The notes under the pieces: model-generated
Database searches by the model: none
Seen by the model: the letters and a program-made list of their open reading frames with translations, nothing else
Told to the model about the DNA's origin: nothing
Program-made: the position numbers and the translations under genes
Assembly: GCA_964371555.1 (NCBI GenBank)
Contig: CAYJMQ010000003.1
Location: 6,537 to 70,536 of the forward strand
Reading direction: 5' to 3'
Length of the DNA stretch: 64,000 bases
DNA from: CAYJMQ01 sp964371555
Lineage (GTDB): Bacteria > Bdellovibrionota > JACOXK01 > 2-02-FULL-40-11
Shown here: piece after piece, positions 36,632 through 45,551 of the stretch
Layout of the letters: each line of letters opens with the position of its first letter
How positions within the stretch are numbered: position 1 is the first letter of the stretch

Positions 36632-38456
36632 CCGTACGCTTCTTTTTTTGGTCATCGTCATGATGAGTTTTGGCGGTAAAACAGCTGCCACTGACAGTGT
36701 TTCTTCCCTTATCATCGCAAATCCTTCGAATCTCAATATTGTGGCTGCGGGAGTGACCTTTGATCACGCGCGCTTATTTTTGCTTGCTATCGATGATGTA
36801 AATGTTCAAGAATCAGCAACGGGAAAGCAGCGAATTCCCTTCCTTCTTTCTGTCCCTATAGTCAATGGAAATGTCCTCTATCAGCTGATGAAACAACACC
36901 GTCTGGTTGGAATGGAAGAGGGGTTGATTCCATGTGCCCTGACGCCGCTCACATCCGATGGCCGGGAACTCTTACTTTCCAATGGGTCCCAACTTTTTCG
37001 GTTTGAAATCACAAGAATAGAAACAGTGGGGATAGATGCCTCTATTGCCCCAGCCGGTTTTGATTTTCGTTTTGTCAAAAAATATGAGCCATCCCCTCAG
37101 ACGACAGGTATTGAGGAGCTCTTTTCTGATGAAGAACGACCGGGAACTTTTTACGCTATTTCTGAAAAAAGGGTTTTTGAGTTTACACTGGATGATACGA
37201 GGAATTTATTTTTGAAAGGGGGATTTGAACGGGAGTTTCCCGAACTTTTAGGGGGTGGGGCAAAGCTTGGGGACCGATTCTATCTGGGAGGCAAGGGGGG
37301 ACGCCTTTATGTTACAGATCTTTTAAACTTGGTAAATTTAGAGATAGAGACTCGGGATTTGTCTCCTTCCCGGTTTTCGGAATTGGGGGGGGTCTCTGAA
37401 CTTTCTGATATGATATTTTTGAAAAAGGAATCAGAAAAACTGGCGATTACGGTTGGAAACTGCTCTGGACAATTCAAAGGATGTCCTTCTCCACCGAACA
37501 TTGAGGAGGGAGATACAACGTTTGCCTGTATAAACAAGCGCGCCCCTGGCATTAGCTTTTTTACAGATCCCTTATTTGCGTCTCCGACAAATCCACAAGG
37601 CTTGATTACATTTAAAACTTTGGGTCCGCCACGAACCGGACTTATCTCTATAACAAATTTGAAATGTTGCCCTTTCTTTGCGCCTGCAGAATCGCCGTTT
37701 GCAAGTGGCGGCCCTGCTGGTGGCGACTCTGCAGGCGGCGATTCTGCAGGTGGCGGCCCTGCTGGTGGCGACTCTGCTGGTGGCGACTCTGCGGAACCAC
37801 TGCCCGCAGGGCCAACACTTACAGAGATTCCTTCAACTGGGGTAACTGGGGTTTCATGTCCGGTTATTACCTCAAGCGACACCTCATTCCCCCCCACCAT
37901 TCAGCCGCTTCTTAATCTGGGCTTAAGTCTTTCAGCCGGAAAACTTTTTTTTAATGCTTCAGGGGGGACAAGAATGCTCTCTCAATCCACCTTCGTGAAA
38001 ATACCTTCTGTCGAGATAATACCCTCCATTCCCATAAAGGTGTTGCGGTTTCAGTTCCTCTTGACAAATCTTCAGGGGCCCGAAACCCGGACAGACGCGG
38101 CGGGGAGAAAGACGGCGACGCCGGGAACCGCAAATGTGACTCTGAATGTTGCGGCTCTGGATGTGGCGGGGAAGAACATAGCGTTTGCCCAGCAGACGAG
38201 GTCAACGATATTTTTTGATTCCCTGGGGAACCGATTAAGTAAACCGATATTAACATCTGGCACGAGATTATTTATTCCTGAATCAACAATGAAAGGGTTT
38301 ACCGCGGTTCAAAGTGACGGCAAAACGATCGATTTTACCGTCGATCTTCCACTTACTACAAAGACAGTGACGATCACCTTCACGGAAGACTCTTCATTTA
38401 CGGCAAAAGAATTTTCTGCCGGAGTTTGTGAACTTCCTGTCATACAAACTCCATAA
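36615..38456 (+). CDS. Exported protein of unknown family, paralog 2 with repeat linker and extra C-terminal domain
   Basis: 613 residues from the ATG at 36615, chosen because GGAGGGGGAGG lies upstream and a signal peptide follows (NRTLLFLVIVMMSFGGKTAA). It overlaps the paralog 1 stop by 17 bases. Residues about 30-345 are homologous to paralog 1, including GNC, CPSP and CINKR near 283-310 and a CCP motif. Then a Gly/Asp/Ser/Ala repeat linker (about 365-395), and a beta-rich C-terminal domain of about 210 residues (KVLRFQFLLTNLQGP, NVTLNVAALDVAG, VTITFTEDSSF) absent from paralog 1. No enzymatic motif is seen. A surface or periplasmic structural or binding role is a guess. Confidence 0.8.
   Translation: MFLQINRTLLFLVIVMMSFGGKTAATDSVSSLIIANPSNLNIVAAGVTFDHARLFLLAIDDVNVQESATGKQRIPFLLSVPIVNGNVLYQLMKQHRLVGMEEGLIPCALTPLTSDGRELLLSNGSQLFRFEITRIETVGIDASIAPAGFDFRFVKKYEPSPQTTGIEELFSDEERPGTFYAISEKRVFEFTLDDTRNLFLKGGFEREFPELLGGGAKLGDRFYLGGKGGRLYVTDLLNLVNLEIETRDLSPSRFSELGGVSELSDMIFLKKESEKLAITVGNCSGQFKGCPSPPNIEEGDTTFACINKRAPGISFFTDPLFASPTNPQGLITFKTLGPPRTGLISITNLKCCPFFAPAESPFASGGPAGGDSAGGDSAGGGPAGGDSAGGDSAEPLPAGPTLTEIPSTGVTGVSCPVITSSDTSFPPTIQPLLNLGLSLSAGKLFFNASGGTRMLSQSTFVKIPSVEIIPSIPIKVLRFQFLLTNLQGPETRTDAAGRKTATPGTANVTLNVAALDVAGKNIAFAQQTRSTIFFDSLGNRLSKPILTSGTRLFIPESTMKGFTAVQSDGKTIDFTVDLPLTTKTVTITFTEDSSFTAKEFSAGVCELPVIQTP
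37707..37796 (+). repeat. Six 15-base tandem repeats in paralog 2
   Basis: Units GGCGGCCCTGCTGGT, GGCGACTCTGCAGGC, GGCGATTCTGCAGGT, GGCGGCCCTGCTGGT, GGCGACTCTGCTGGT and a partial sixth encode GGPAG/GGDSA. The same unit type appears antisense in the thioredoxin-fold gene near 30446-30480. Confidence 0.85.
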
Positions 38457-38478
38457 GCGGCGACGGCCTCCAATAAGT

Positions 38479-38494
38479 TGGCACAGATTTTGCT
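38479..38494 (+). promoter_or_regulatory. Sigma-54 (-24/-12) promoter upstream of the lpt-rpoN operon
   Basis: TGGCAC (38479-38484), five bases, TTGCT (38490-38494) fits the consensus TGGCAC-N5-TTGCW exactly, with GG and GC 12 bases apart. It lies in the 162-base gap before the LptC/LptA gene, whose operon contains rpoN. The predicted start site is near 38505. Confidence 0.65.
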
Positions 38495-38501
38495 TGCGGT
38501 T

Positions 38502-38530
38502 TTGACACCCTGCCTCATTGGTGCTAGCAT
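38502..38530 (+). promoter_or_regulatory. Sigma-70-like promoter just downstream of the sigma-54 site
   Basis: TTGACA (38502-38507), 17 bases, TAGCAT (38525-38530). Its -35 element overlaps the predicted sigma-54 start site, so the two polymerases would compete. Confidence 0.45.
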
Positions 38531-38618
38531 AAAATTGTATTACATCATTACATTACATCTGGGAAGTTTACCTCGATACAAGTACAGGGGTTAAACCCAA
38601 TCAGAAGGGTGGATAAGA

Positions 38619-39596
38619 GTGTTAACGGTTAGACGCACATCGCCGCTTGCTTTTTTGGTTTTGGCGGTTGTTGTCGCGGAATTGCTGGTTTTTATGCCGA
38701 CAAGCATTAAAAAAGAGGCGACAATGAATGAAATTGTGATTCCGCCCGAAGGGGCGAATCTGAGCATTAAAGGTTTTCGGGCTGTCCATTTCAATCAGGA
38801 AGGTCAAAAGGAAATTATTAAAGCAGATGAGGCGGAGCTCTATCGCAAAGAGGGGTTTTCTTATCTTAAAAATGTCGATGTGACGATTTTTTCAAAGGGA
38901 GGTCAGACCCTCCTCATCCATGGCTTGGCCGGAAAACATTTTTTGGAAACGAAAGATGTGGAGCTCTCCGATCAGGTTACGGCGACTTCGGAAAATCTCG
39001 GCTATGAATTAAAAACAAATTATTTAAAATATGAAGAGACGAGAAATCTTCTTTCAAGCTGGGACAAAATAGAACTTCTTGGCCCGAACCCCAAAGAACC
39101 GTCGCTTATTGTTTTGGGAGAGGGGCTGGAAGGGAACACCAAAACGCAGGAATTTAAAATTTTAAAGGATGTTCGGTGCCAAAAATTTGATGTCAAAGCG
39201 GATGCTATTGACATCACTTCTCTGCAGGCGCAATTCTTTCTTGCCAGAAATGAAGGGCTTTTTCAGAATAATGTTGTTGTAAAACAGAAAGACATGACTA
39301 TTTATGCGGATAATTTTCTCGTTAATTTTAACAATCAAAACCGGGGCATCGATAAAGCCAAGGCATACCCCGATGTGAAGATTGTTCAGGGGGATCGTGT
39401 GGCAACCTGCGAGCGGGCATATCTTTTGAATCGCGAGCAAAAGATAGTGCTTGTGGGGCGTCCCAAAGTAACGCAGGGGAACGACATCGTTGAAGCAAAG
39501 GTTGTCATATTCTATACGGCTCAAAATAAGATTGTGTTTGACGATGCGATTGGCGAAGTTGATGTCAAAAAGGTTCAGAAGCTCGAAGGGGAATAG
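38619..39596 (+). CDS. LPS export protein with LptC-like and LptA-like domains fused
   Basis: 325 residues from a GTG start; an N-terminal membrane anchor about 8-28 points the rest to the periplasm. Residues about 45-165 read like LptC (IKADEAELYRKEGFSYLKNV, LIHGLAGKHFLETKDVELSD, KYEETRNLLSS). Residues about 170-320 read like LptA/OstA (ITSLQAQFFLARNEGLFQNNV, KDMTIYADNFLVNF, EQKIVLVGRPKVTQGND). In most Gram-negatives these are two proteins in the periplasmic bridge. lptB follows 5 bases later. LptF, LptG and LptD are not in the window. Confidence 0.75.
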   Translation: MLTVRRTSPLAFLVLAVVVAELLVFMPTSIKKEATMNEIVIPPEGANLSIKGFRAVHFNQEGQKEIIKADEAELYRKEGFSYLKNVDVTIFSKGGQTLLIHGLAGKHFLETKDVELSDQVTATSENLGYELKTNYLKYEETRNLLSSWDKIELLGPNPKEPSLIVLGEGLEGNTKTQEFKILKDVRCQKFDVKADAIDITSLQAQFFLARNEGLFQNNVVVKQKDMTIYADNFLVNFNNQNRGIDKAKAYPDVKIVQGDRVATCERAYLLNREQKIVLVGRPKVTQGNDIVEAKVVIFYTAQNKIVFDDAIGEVDVKKVQKLEGE

Positions 39597-39601
39597 ACGG
39601 T

Positions 39602-40324
39602 ATGCATGTTTTAAAGGCCGAGAGAATTTGTAAAAGTTTTAAAGACCGGAAAGTGGTTGACGAAGTCTCGTTTGAAGTTCGGTCGGGGCAGATTGTCGGT
39701 CTTTTGGGACCGAATGGGGCTGGCAAGACGACAAGCTTTTACACCGTTGTCGGAATTTTAAAGCCGGATTCCGGCGTTATTCTTTTCGACGATACGCCGA
39801 TTACGCGTCTTCCCATGTATCAGCGGGCGCGGATTGGGATCAGCTATCTGGCGCAAGAGCCTTCGATTTTCCGGAAAATGACCGTCCGGTCGAATATTAT
39901 GGCTGTGCTTGAAAACAGGGATTTGAATCTGTCGGAACGGGAGGCCAGGCTTGAAAAACTTCTCGAAGATCTCAATATTGCGCATATTTCAGACGCAAAA
40001 GCGTTTCAGCTTTCGGGGGGGGAACGGCGGCGGGTTGAAATTGCGCGCGCGCTTGCAACAAACCCGCATTTTATACTTTTAGATGAGCCGTTTGCGGGGA
40101 TCGACCCGATTGCGGTGATTGAGCTTCAAAAAATTATTGAGCAGCTCAGACAAAAAGGGATTGGGGTTCTTATTACCGACCACAACGTGCGTGAAACTTT
40201 GGGAATTTGCGATCTCAGTTATCTTTTGAAAGATGGCCGCGTGCGGGAGGTAGGGACTGCGGAGCAGCTCATCAACAGCAAAATTGCGCGTGAAAGTTAT
40301 CTGGGAGAGGGATTCAGGCTCTGA
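39602..40324 (+). CDS. lptB: LPS export ABC transporter ATP-binding protein
   Basis: 240 residues. Walker A GPNGAGKTT (36-44), LptB-specific GISYLAQEPSIFRKMTV, ABC signature LSGGERRR, Walker B FILLDEPFAGIDPIAV and the H-loop TDHNVRE. It powers LPS extraction from the inner membrane with LptFG. It sits between the LptC/LptA fusion and rpoN, the usual synteny. Confidence 0.97.
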   Translation: MHVLKAERICKSFKDRKVVDEVSFEVRSGQIVGLLGPNGAGKTTSFYTVVGILKPDSGVILFDDTPITRLPMYQRARIGISYLAQEPSIFRKMTVRSNIMAVLENRDLNLSEREARLEKLLEDLNIAHISDAKAFQLSGGERRRVEIARALATNPHFILLDEPFAGIDPIAVIELQKIIEQLRQKGIGVLITDHNVRETLGICDLSYLLKDGRVREVGTAEQLINSKIARESYLGEGFRL

Positions 40325-40332
40325 GGTAAAAC

Positions 40333-41763
40333 ATGGCGATTGGAATGAAGCAACAAATGAGAATGACACAGTCGCTGGTTATGACACCCCAGCTGCAGCA
40401 GGCGATTAAGCTTTTGCAGCTTTCACGTCTCGAGCTTGAGAATCTCATTACCCAGGAAATGGTTGAGAATCCCATTCTTGAAGAAACCCATGATGTTGAC
40501 GAGGATGAAGCGGCGAAGAGCACAAAAATGGAAGAGGAGACGCGTGCCGCCAAAGAAGAACAGGAGAAAGGGGTGGAAGGGGGGGATACTTTTGACTGGG
40601 AATCTTATGTGGAGAGTTATAATCCATCGATGCCGGCGACGGGTCCTTTGAAAACGGACGAGACGCAGCAGTTTGAAAATGTGACAACGAAGACGACGGA
40701 TCTGAATGGTCATCTCATGTGGCAGCTTCAGATGACCCGCATGAGTGAAGATGAAGAGAGAATCGCAACCCTGATTATCGGGAATCTCAATGAAGATGGA
40801 TTTTTAAAAATTCCCCTTGAAGAATTGGCGGCGAAAGAAGGGGTGTCCCTCGATCTTTGTGAGAACGTTTTAAAACGCGTTCAGGGGTTTGATCCGGTCG
40901 GGGTGGCGAGTCGCGATTTAAAAGAGTGCCTTCTGGTTCAGGCGAGACAGCTTCCCGTCCGCGATCCAAATCTGGAAACCCTCATTGAGAATCACCTGGT
41001 CGACCTGGAAAAGAGAAATTATCCGGTCATTGCAAAGGCGATGAATCTTGCGCTTGAGAAGGTTCTTCAACTGACACAGGTTATATCTCAAATGGAACCG
41101 AGACCGGGTCGTTCATTTTCGAGCGCCGATACGCACTACATTACCCCGGATGTCTATGTCTATAAAAGAGGGGGGGAATATATTGTTTCACTCAATGAGG
41201 ATGGCTTGCCGCGGCTGAGGATCAGCAATTTTTATAAAAGCGCGCTTCAGGGAAAACAGGCGTCGCAACTGACGAAAGAATATATTCAGGACAAGTTGAG
41301 ATCCGCCGTGTGGCTCATTCGGTCTATCCATCAGCGTCAGCGGACGATTTATAAGGTGACGGAAAGCATCGTAAAGCATCAGACGGAATTTTTAGACAAT
41401 GGAATCACCCATTTAAAACCGTTGGTTTTGAGAGATGTCGCTGATGACATCGGCATGCATGAATCGACGGTCTCCCGTGTGACAACCAATAAATACGTTC
41501 ATACGCCGCAGGGGATTTTTGAGTTAAAGTATTTTTTCAATACCAGCATTGGAAAACCGGGCGAACAGCAGGTGGCGAGCCAGAGTGTTAAAGAAAGAAT
41601 CAGGAGCCTTGTTGCCGGTGAGGATCCGAAGCATCCCGTTTCCGATCAAGGGATTGTCGAGATGCTTCAGGCGGAAGGGATTGCCATCGCAAGAAGAACC
41701 GTTGCAAAATACCGGGAGATTCTGGGAATTTTGCCTTCTTCAAGACGGAAAAAATATTTTTAG
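40333..41763 (+). CDS. rpoN: RNA polymerase sigma-54 factor
   Basis: 476 residues. The activator-interacting region I is MRMTQSLVMTPQLQQAIKLL with the following LSRLELENLI. An acidic region II spans about 50-90. The core-binding region is in the middle (EERIATLIIGNLNEDGFL), a HTH is near LRDVADDIGMHESTVSRVTTNKYV, and the RpoN box is ARRTVAKYRE near the C terminus. It is needed with the NtrC-type regulator at 21991-23355. A perfect sigma-54 promoter lies upstream of its own operon at 38479. Confidence 0.98.
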   Translation: MAIGMKQQMRMTQSLVMTPQLQQAIKLLQLSRLELENLITQEMVENPILEETHDVDEDEAAKSTKMEEETRAAKEEQEKGVEGGDTFDWESYVESYNPSMPATGPLKTDETQQFENVTTKTTDLNGHLMWQLQMTRMSEDEERIATLIIGNLNEDGFLKIPLEELAAKEGVSLDLCENVLKRVQGFDPVGVASRDLKECLLVQARQLPVRDPNLETLIENHLVDLEKRNYPVIAKAMNLALEKVLQLTQVISQMEPRPGRSFSSADTHYITPDVYVYKRGGEYIVSLNEDGLPRLRISNFYKSALQGKQASQLTKEYIQDKLRSAVWLIRSIHQRQRTIYKVTESIVKHQTEFLDNGITHLKPLVLRDVADDIGMHESTVSRVTTNKYVHTPQGIFELKYFFNTSIGKPGEQQVASQSVKERIRSLVAGEDPKHPVSDQGIVEMLQAEGIAIARRTVAKYREILGILPSSRRKKYF

Positions 41764-41773
41764 GAGGTGACTT

Positions 41774-42115
41774 ATGGATGTTTTTATCACATTCAGGCAT
41801 CTTGAAGGGACGGAGGGTATCAGGCAGTATACGGAACAAAAGGCCGGGAAGCTTGTGAAGTATCTTCTTGAGCCGGCGAATCTGCATGTGACCTTTTCGC
41901 TTGAAAGATATCGGCATCGTGTCGACATCATGCTTTCTGAAAAGCGACATCTGCTCAAAGCCCAGGGGATTACGAATGATATGTACGCTTCGATAGACGC
42001 AGCGATGCATAATCTTGAGGAACAGCTTAAAAAACACAAAGAAAAGATCAAGAGGCATCATTTTTTAAGGACTTTTTTGGAGAAAATCAGAAGTTATAAA
42101 AAAAGAGCGGCTTAA
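41774..42115 (+). CDS. hpf: Ribosome hibernation promoting factor, short form
   Basis: 113 residues, the HPF/RaiA fold binding the 30S decoding region to make inactive ribosomes. Seen: DVFITFRHLEGTEGIRQYTEQ, KLVKYLLEPANLHVTFSLE and NDMYASIDAAMHNLEEQLKKHKEKIK. Ribosome-binding AGGAGG precedes the ATG. It follows rpoN as in many proteobacteria; ptsN, often next, is missing. Confidence 0.93.
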   Translation: MDVFITFRHLEGTEGIRQYTEQKAGKLVKYLLEPANLHVTFSLERYRHRVDIMLSEKRHLLKAQGITNDMYASIDAAMHNLEEQLKKHKEKIKRHHFLRTFLEKIRSYKKRAA

Positions 42116-42129
42116 CAAATCGGAAGCTT

Positions 42130-42987
42130 ATGAGAATTGTCGTCATTACCGGAATGTCGGGCGCGGGGAAAAGCACGGCGCTTAAAGCCATGGAAGATAT
42201 CGGCTATTTTTGCGTCGATAACCTCCCCTTTGCGGTGCTTCCCAAATTTTTGGAACTGACCCGGAGTTCTCAACAGGAGGTTTCAAAAATCGCGTTGATG
42301 ATCGATGTCAGGTCGAAAGATCTGAAAGAAAGTCATTTTTCGGATCTAAAATTACGCGCCTCCCAGGGGGACGAGGTTGAAATTGTGTTTCTCGAAGCCT
42401 CTGATGAAATCATTCTTCGCCGCTTCCAGATGACAAGGCGCAGGCATCCGTGGCCGGGCAATCTTTCCGTGACCGAGGCGGTGCAGCAGGAGAGAAGGCT
42501 CTTTGCCCCGCTTAAAAAATTTGCCGATCTTGTGCTGGATACCTCTGATATCCATGTTCATCAGTTAAGGGGGTTGATTCAGGAGCGGTTTTCAAAAGTC
42601 CCTGGAAAATCGCTTGAACTTCAGGTGGCTCTCTACTCTTTTGGGTACAGTTTTGGGATTCCCCCCGACGCCGATCTTGTGATCGATGTTCGTTTTTTGC
42701 CAAATCCCTTCTTTATAGAGGGGCTTAAAGATCATACGGGAGACTCCCCGCAGGTTGTTGAATATCTTCTGACTCAGGAGAAGACGCTTTCATTTCTTAA
42801 AAAATTTTATGATCTTCTCGACTATCTGATCCCCTTATATAAAGATGAAGGAAAGTCATATTTCACGATTGCGATCGGCTGCACCGGCGGCCGCCATCGT
42901 TCAGTCATGATCGCGAATCAAATCGGCGATTATCTTTTGAAAAAGGATATTCCGGTTCAGATGAAGCATCGGGATATTTCGAAATAA
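42130..42987 (+). CDS. rapZ: RNase adapter protein RapZ (YvcJ family)
   Basis: 285 residues. Walker A GMSGAGKST (8-16), DNLPFAVLPKFLEL, the middle segment RRFQMTRRRHPW, and the C-terminal domain DVRFLPNPFF and IGCTGGRHRSV. In enterobacteria RapZ directs RNase E to glmZ; in other phyla the family is a nucleotide-binding regulator of unknown target. Here it closes the lpt-rpoN-hpf operon. Confidence 0.95.
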   Translation: MRIVVITGMSGAGKSTALKAMEDIGYFCVDNLPFAVLPKFLELTRSSQQEVSKIALMIDVRSKDLKESHFSDLKLRASQGDEVEIVFLEASDEIILRRFQMTRRRHPWPGNLSVTEAVQQERRLFAPLKKFADLVLDTSDIHVHQLRGLIQERFSKVPGKSLELQVALYSFGYSFGIPPDADLVIDVRFLPNPFFIEGLKDHTGDSPQVVEYLLTQEKTLSFLKKFYDLLDYLIPLYKDEGKSYFTIAIGCTGGRHRSVMIANQIGDYLLKKDIPVQMKHRDISK

Positions 42988-42988
42988 C

Positions 42989-43017
42989 TTGACATAACCC
43001 GTATCCGAAATTACGGT
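42989..43017 (+). promoter_or_regulatory. Putative promoter of metK
   Basis: A perfect TTGACA (42989-42994) begins just past the rapZ stop; TACGGT (43012-43017) lies 17 bases on and is a weak -10. The 52-base gap is too short for a SAM riboswitch. Confidence 0.3.
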
Positions 43018-43039
43018 CTATTTTTAAAGGAGACACTCT

Positions 43040-44236
43040 ATGAGTCGTGAACGGGTTTTATTTACTTCGGAATCTGTGACAGAAGGGCATCCGGATAAAA
43101 TGTGCGATCAAATTTCTGACGCGGTTTTGGATGCGTATCTTGAAAAAGACAAACATGCGCGTGTGGCGTGCGAGGTGCTGGCCTCCAAAGATGTGGTGAT
43201 GGTTGCCGGAGAAGTGACGTCAAAAGCCTTTGTCGATATTCCACAGCTTGTGAGAGAAACTGTTAAAGAGATTGGCTACGATGATCCCGCCATCGGATTT
43301 GATTATAAAACCTGTTCAGTGTTGACCTCTCTTGGCAAACAATCCCCTGATATCTCTCAGGGGGTGACCGAAGGCGAAGGGCTTTTTAAAGAGCAGGGGG
43401 CGGGTGATCAGGGACTGATGTTCGGTTACGCGTGCAATGAGACCGATGTATTGATGCCGATGTCGATTCTTTACGCCCATTATTTAACAAAGGCGTTGTC
43501 GGATGCGCGTCGAACCCGAAAGCTCCCTTTTTTGAGACCCGATGGAAAATCACAGGTGACCGTTGAATATCGGGAGGGGGTTCCTGTCCGGATAGATACC
43601 GTTGTTATCTCAGCGCAGCACGATGAAAAAGTTTCCCGTAAAGATCTGAAAGAGGGGATTATGGATGAGGTTATTAAAAAATCGATTCCAGAGAGATATT
43701 TGGATTCGCAAACCAAATATTTCATAAATCCGACCGGGCGATTTGTGGTTGGGGGTCCGACGGGCGATGCCGGTCTTACGGGACGAAAAATTATTGTCGA
43801 CAGCTATGGCGGACATGGAAGTCATGGCGGAGGATGTTTCTCAGGGAAAGATCCGACAAAAGTCGATCGTTCGGCCTGTTACATGGGGCGCTACATTGCA
43901 AAAAATATTGTGGCGGCAAAGCTGGCAGATCGCTGCCTGGTTCAGCTTGCTTACGCAATCGGTATTGCTGATCCGATTTCGGTTTATATCAACGATTTTG
44001 GAATAGCAACGGCGCCAGGTCAAAAATTGCCAGGTCAAAAATTGCCAGATCAAAAATTGGAAGAAGCAGTCCGGGAGATTTTTCCTTTAAAACCGAAGGA
44101 AATCATTCGAACCTTAAATCTCTCCCGGCCGATCTATAAGAAAACCGCTTCATTTGGGCATTTCGGACGCACAGAACCTGAGTTTACATGGGAAAAAACA
44201 GACAGGGTCAAAGATCTTCAGCGGCTTGTTCCGTAA
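43040..44236 (+). CDS. metK: S-adenosylmethionine synthase with a small in-frame repeat insertion
   Basis: 398 residues. It makes SAM from methionine and ATP. Seen: [66 protein letters not shown] and DRVKDL near the end. At about 325-340 there are three copies of P-G/D-QKL from a 15-base tandem repeat (44015-44059), in the variable loop before the [11 protein letters not shown] helix. A strong AAGGAG precedes the ATG. ahcY follows 5 bases later. Confidence 0.98.
   Translation: MSRERVLFTSESVTEGHPDKMCDQISDAVLDAYLEKDKHARVACEVLASKDVVMVAGEVTSKAFVDIPQLVRETVKEIGYDDPAIGFDYKTCSVLTSLGKQSPDISQGVTEGEGLFKEQGAGDQGLMFGYACNETDVLMPMSILYAHYLTKALSDARRTRKLPFLRPDGKSQVTVEYREGVPVRIDTVVISAQHDEKVSRKDLKEGIMDEVIKKSIPERYLDSQTKYFINPTGRFVVGGPTGDAGLTGRKIIVDSYGGHGSHGGGCFSGKDPTKVDRSACYMGRYIAKNIVAAKLADRCLVQLAYAIGIADPISVYINDFGIATAPGQKLPGQKLPDQKLEEAVREIFPLKPKEIIRTLNLSRPIYKKTASFGHFGRTEPEFTWEKTDRVKDLQRLVP
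44015..44059 (+). repeat. Three 15-base tandem repeats inside metK
   Basis: CCAGGTCAAAAATTG occurs twice exactly (44015-44029, 44030-44044) and once with one change (44045-44059), giving [15 protein letters not shown]. Confidence 0.95.
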
Positions 44237-44241
44237 ACGCC

Positions 44242-45498
44242 ATGCATTATGACGTGAAAGATCTTGAGCTGGCTGATGGGGGACGCCAGCGGATTGATTG
44301 GGCGGGCAAAGATATGCCTGTGCTTCTTTCTGTTCGCGAGCGTTTTCTAAAAGAGCGGCCTCTGGAAGGATTGCGCCTTGCGGCCTGTTTACATGTGACG
44401 GCTGAAACGGCGAATTTGATGAGGGTTCTGAAAGTTGGAGGGGCAGAGGTTGTGCTCTGCGCTTCGAATCCGTTAAGTACGCAGGATGATGTTTCAGCCT
44501 CTCTTGTAAAACACGATGAGATTTCGGTTTTTGCCATCAAAGGGGAAGATCAGAAAACTTACTATCAGCATATTGAAACAACGCTCGATCAACGACCGAT
44601 GCTTACGATGGATGATGGGGCTGATCTCGTTTCAACACTCCACACAAAGAAAAAAGGGCTCATTGAGGGGGTAGTGGGAGGGACAGAAGAAACGACAACC
44701 GGGGTCATTCGCTTAAAAAGCATGGCCCGAACGGGGGTGCTCAGATATCCGATTATCGCCGTGAATGACGCTATGACAAAGCATCTCTTTGATAACCGCT
44801 ACGGCACAGGCCAGAGCACAATCGACGGAATTATTCGCGCGACGAATAAACTAATTGCCGGATCCACATTTGTCGTAAGCGGCTACGGCATGTGTGGTCG
44901 TGGGCTTGCCCAGCGTGCCAGAGGGATGGGTGCCCGTGTGATTGTGACGGAAGTGAACCCCCTGATCGCGCTCGAAGCTGTGATGGATGGATATGGTGTG
45001 ATGCCGATGACTGAAGCGATCCCATTGGGCGATTTTTTCTGTACGGTGACGGGCGATATTCATGTCATTCGGCGCGAACATTTTGAAAAAATGAAAGACG
45101 GCGTGATTGTCTGCAACTCCGGTCATTTCAATGTGGAGCTCGATCTTCACGATTTGGCAAAGATTTCCAAAAACAGAAAGAAGGTCCGTGAGTTTGTGGA
45201 AGAGTTTACGCTTTCAAATGGAAAAAGAATTTATGTGCTTGCCGAAGGGCGTCTTGTGAATCTCAGCGCCGCAGAAGGGCATCCCGCAAGCGTCATGGAT
45301 ATGAGTTTTTCAAACCAGGCGCTCTGTAGTGAATATATTGCCAAACATCGCGGAGATCTTAAACCCCAGGTCTACCAGGTTCCCGAAGAGATCGACCGGA
45401 ATATTGCCAAATTAAAGCTTCGATCGATGGGGATCCGGATCGACGAACTCACCTCCGAGCAAACGAAGTATTTACATTCGTGGGAGCTGGGGACTTGA
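44242..45498 (+). CDS. ahcY: Adenosylhomocysteinase
   Basis: 418 residues from the ATG at 44242, the first after the metK stop; an earlier ATG at 44188 lies inside metK and adds unrelated residues. It hydrolyses S-adenosylhomocysteine to adenosine and homocysteine with bound NAD. Seen: [63 protein letters not shown], the NAD site [17 protein letters not shown] and a C-terminal [10 protein letters not shown]. It forms a SAM-cycle pair with metK. Confidence 0.97.
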   Translation: MHYDVKDLELADGGRQRIDWAGKDMPVLLSVRERFLKERPLEGLRLAACLHVTAETANLMRVLKVGGAEVVLCASNPLSTQDDVSASLVKHDEISVFAIKGEDQKTYYQHIETTLDQRPMLTMDDGADLVSTLHTKKKGLIEGVVGGTEETTTGVIRLKSMARTGVLRYPIIAVNDAMTKHLFDNRYGTGQSTIDGIIRATNKLIAGSTFVVSGYGMCGRGLAQRARGMGARVIVTEVNPLIALEAVMDGYGVMPMTEAIPLGDFFCTVTGDIHVIRREHFEKMKDGVIVCNSGHFNVELDLHDLAKISKNRKKVREFVEEFTLSNGKRIYVLAEGRLVNLSAAEGHPASVMDMSFSNQALCSEYIAKHRGDLKPQVYQVPEEIDRNIAKLKLRSMGIRIDELTSEQTKYLHSWELGT

Positions 45499-45513
45499 AG
45501 GCACTATAAATAG

Positions 45514-45542
45514 TTGAAAGCCTTGTTTATTTGCCCTATACT
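45514..45542 (+). promoter_or_regulatory. clpP promoter, start site at the ATG
   Basis: TTGAAA (45514-45519), 17 bases, TATACT (45537-45542), each one base from consensus. The hexamer ends 10 bases before the ATG at 45552, with no Shine-Dalgarno between. Confidence 0.65.
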
Positions 45543-45551
45543 AAAACCACA

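Noticed and set aside
37307..37900. Open frame antisense to paralog 2
   Set aside because: Its Pro/Ala/Glu repeat is only the reverse reading of the 15-base repeat tract.
42988..43039. SAM riboswitch before metK
   Set aside because: The gap is only 52 bases and has no SAM aptamer features.
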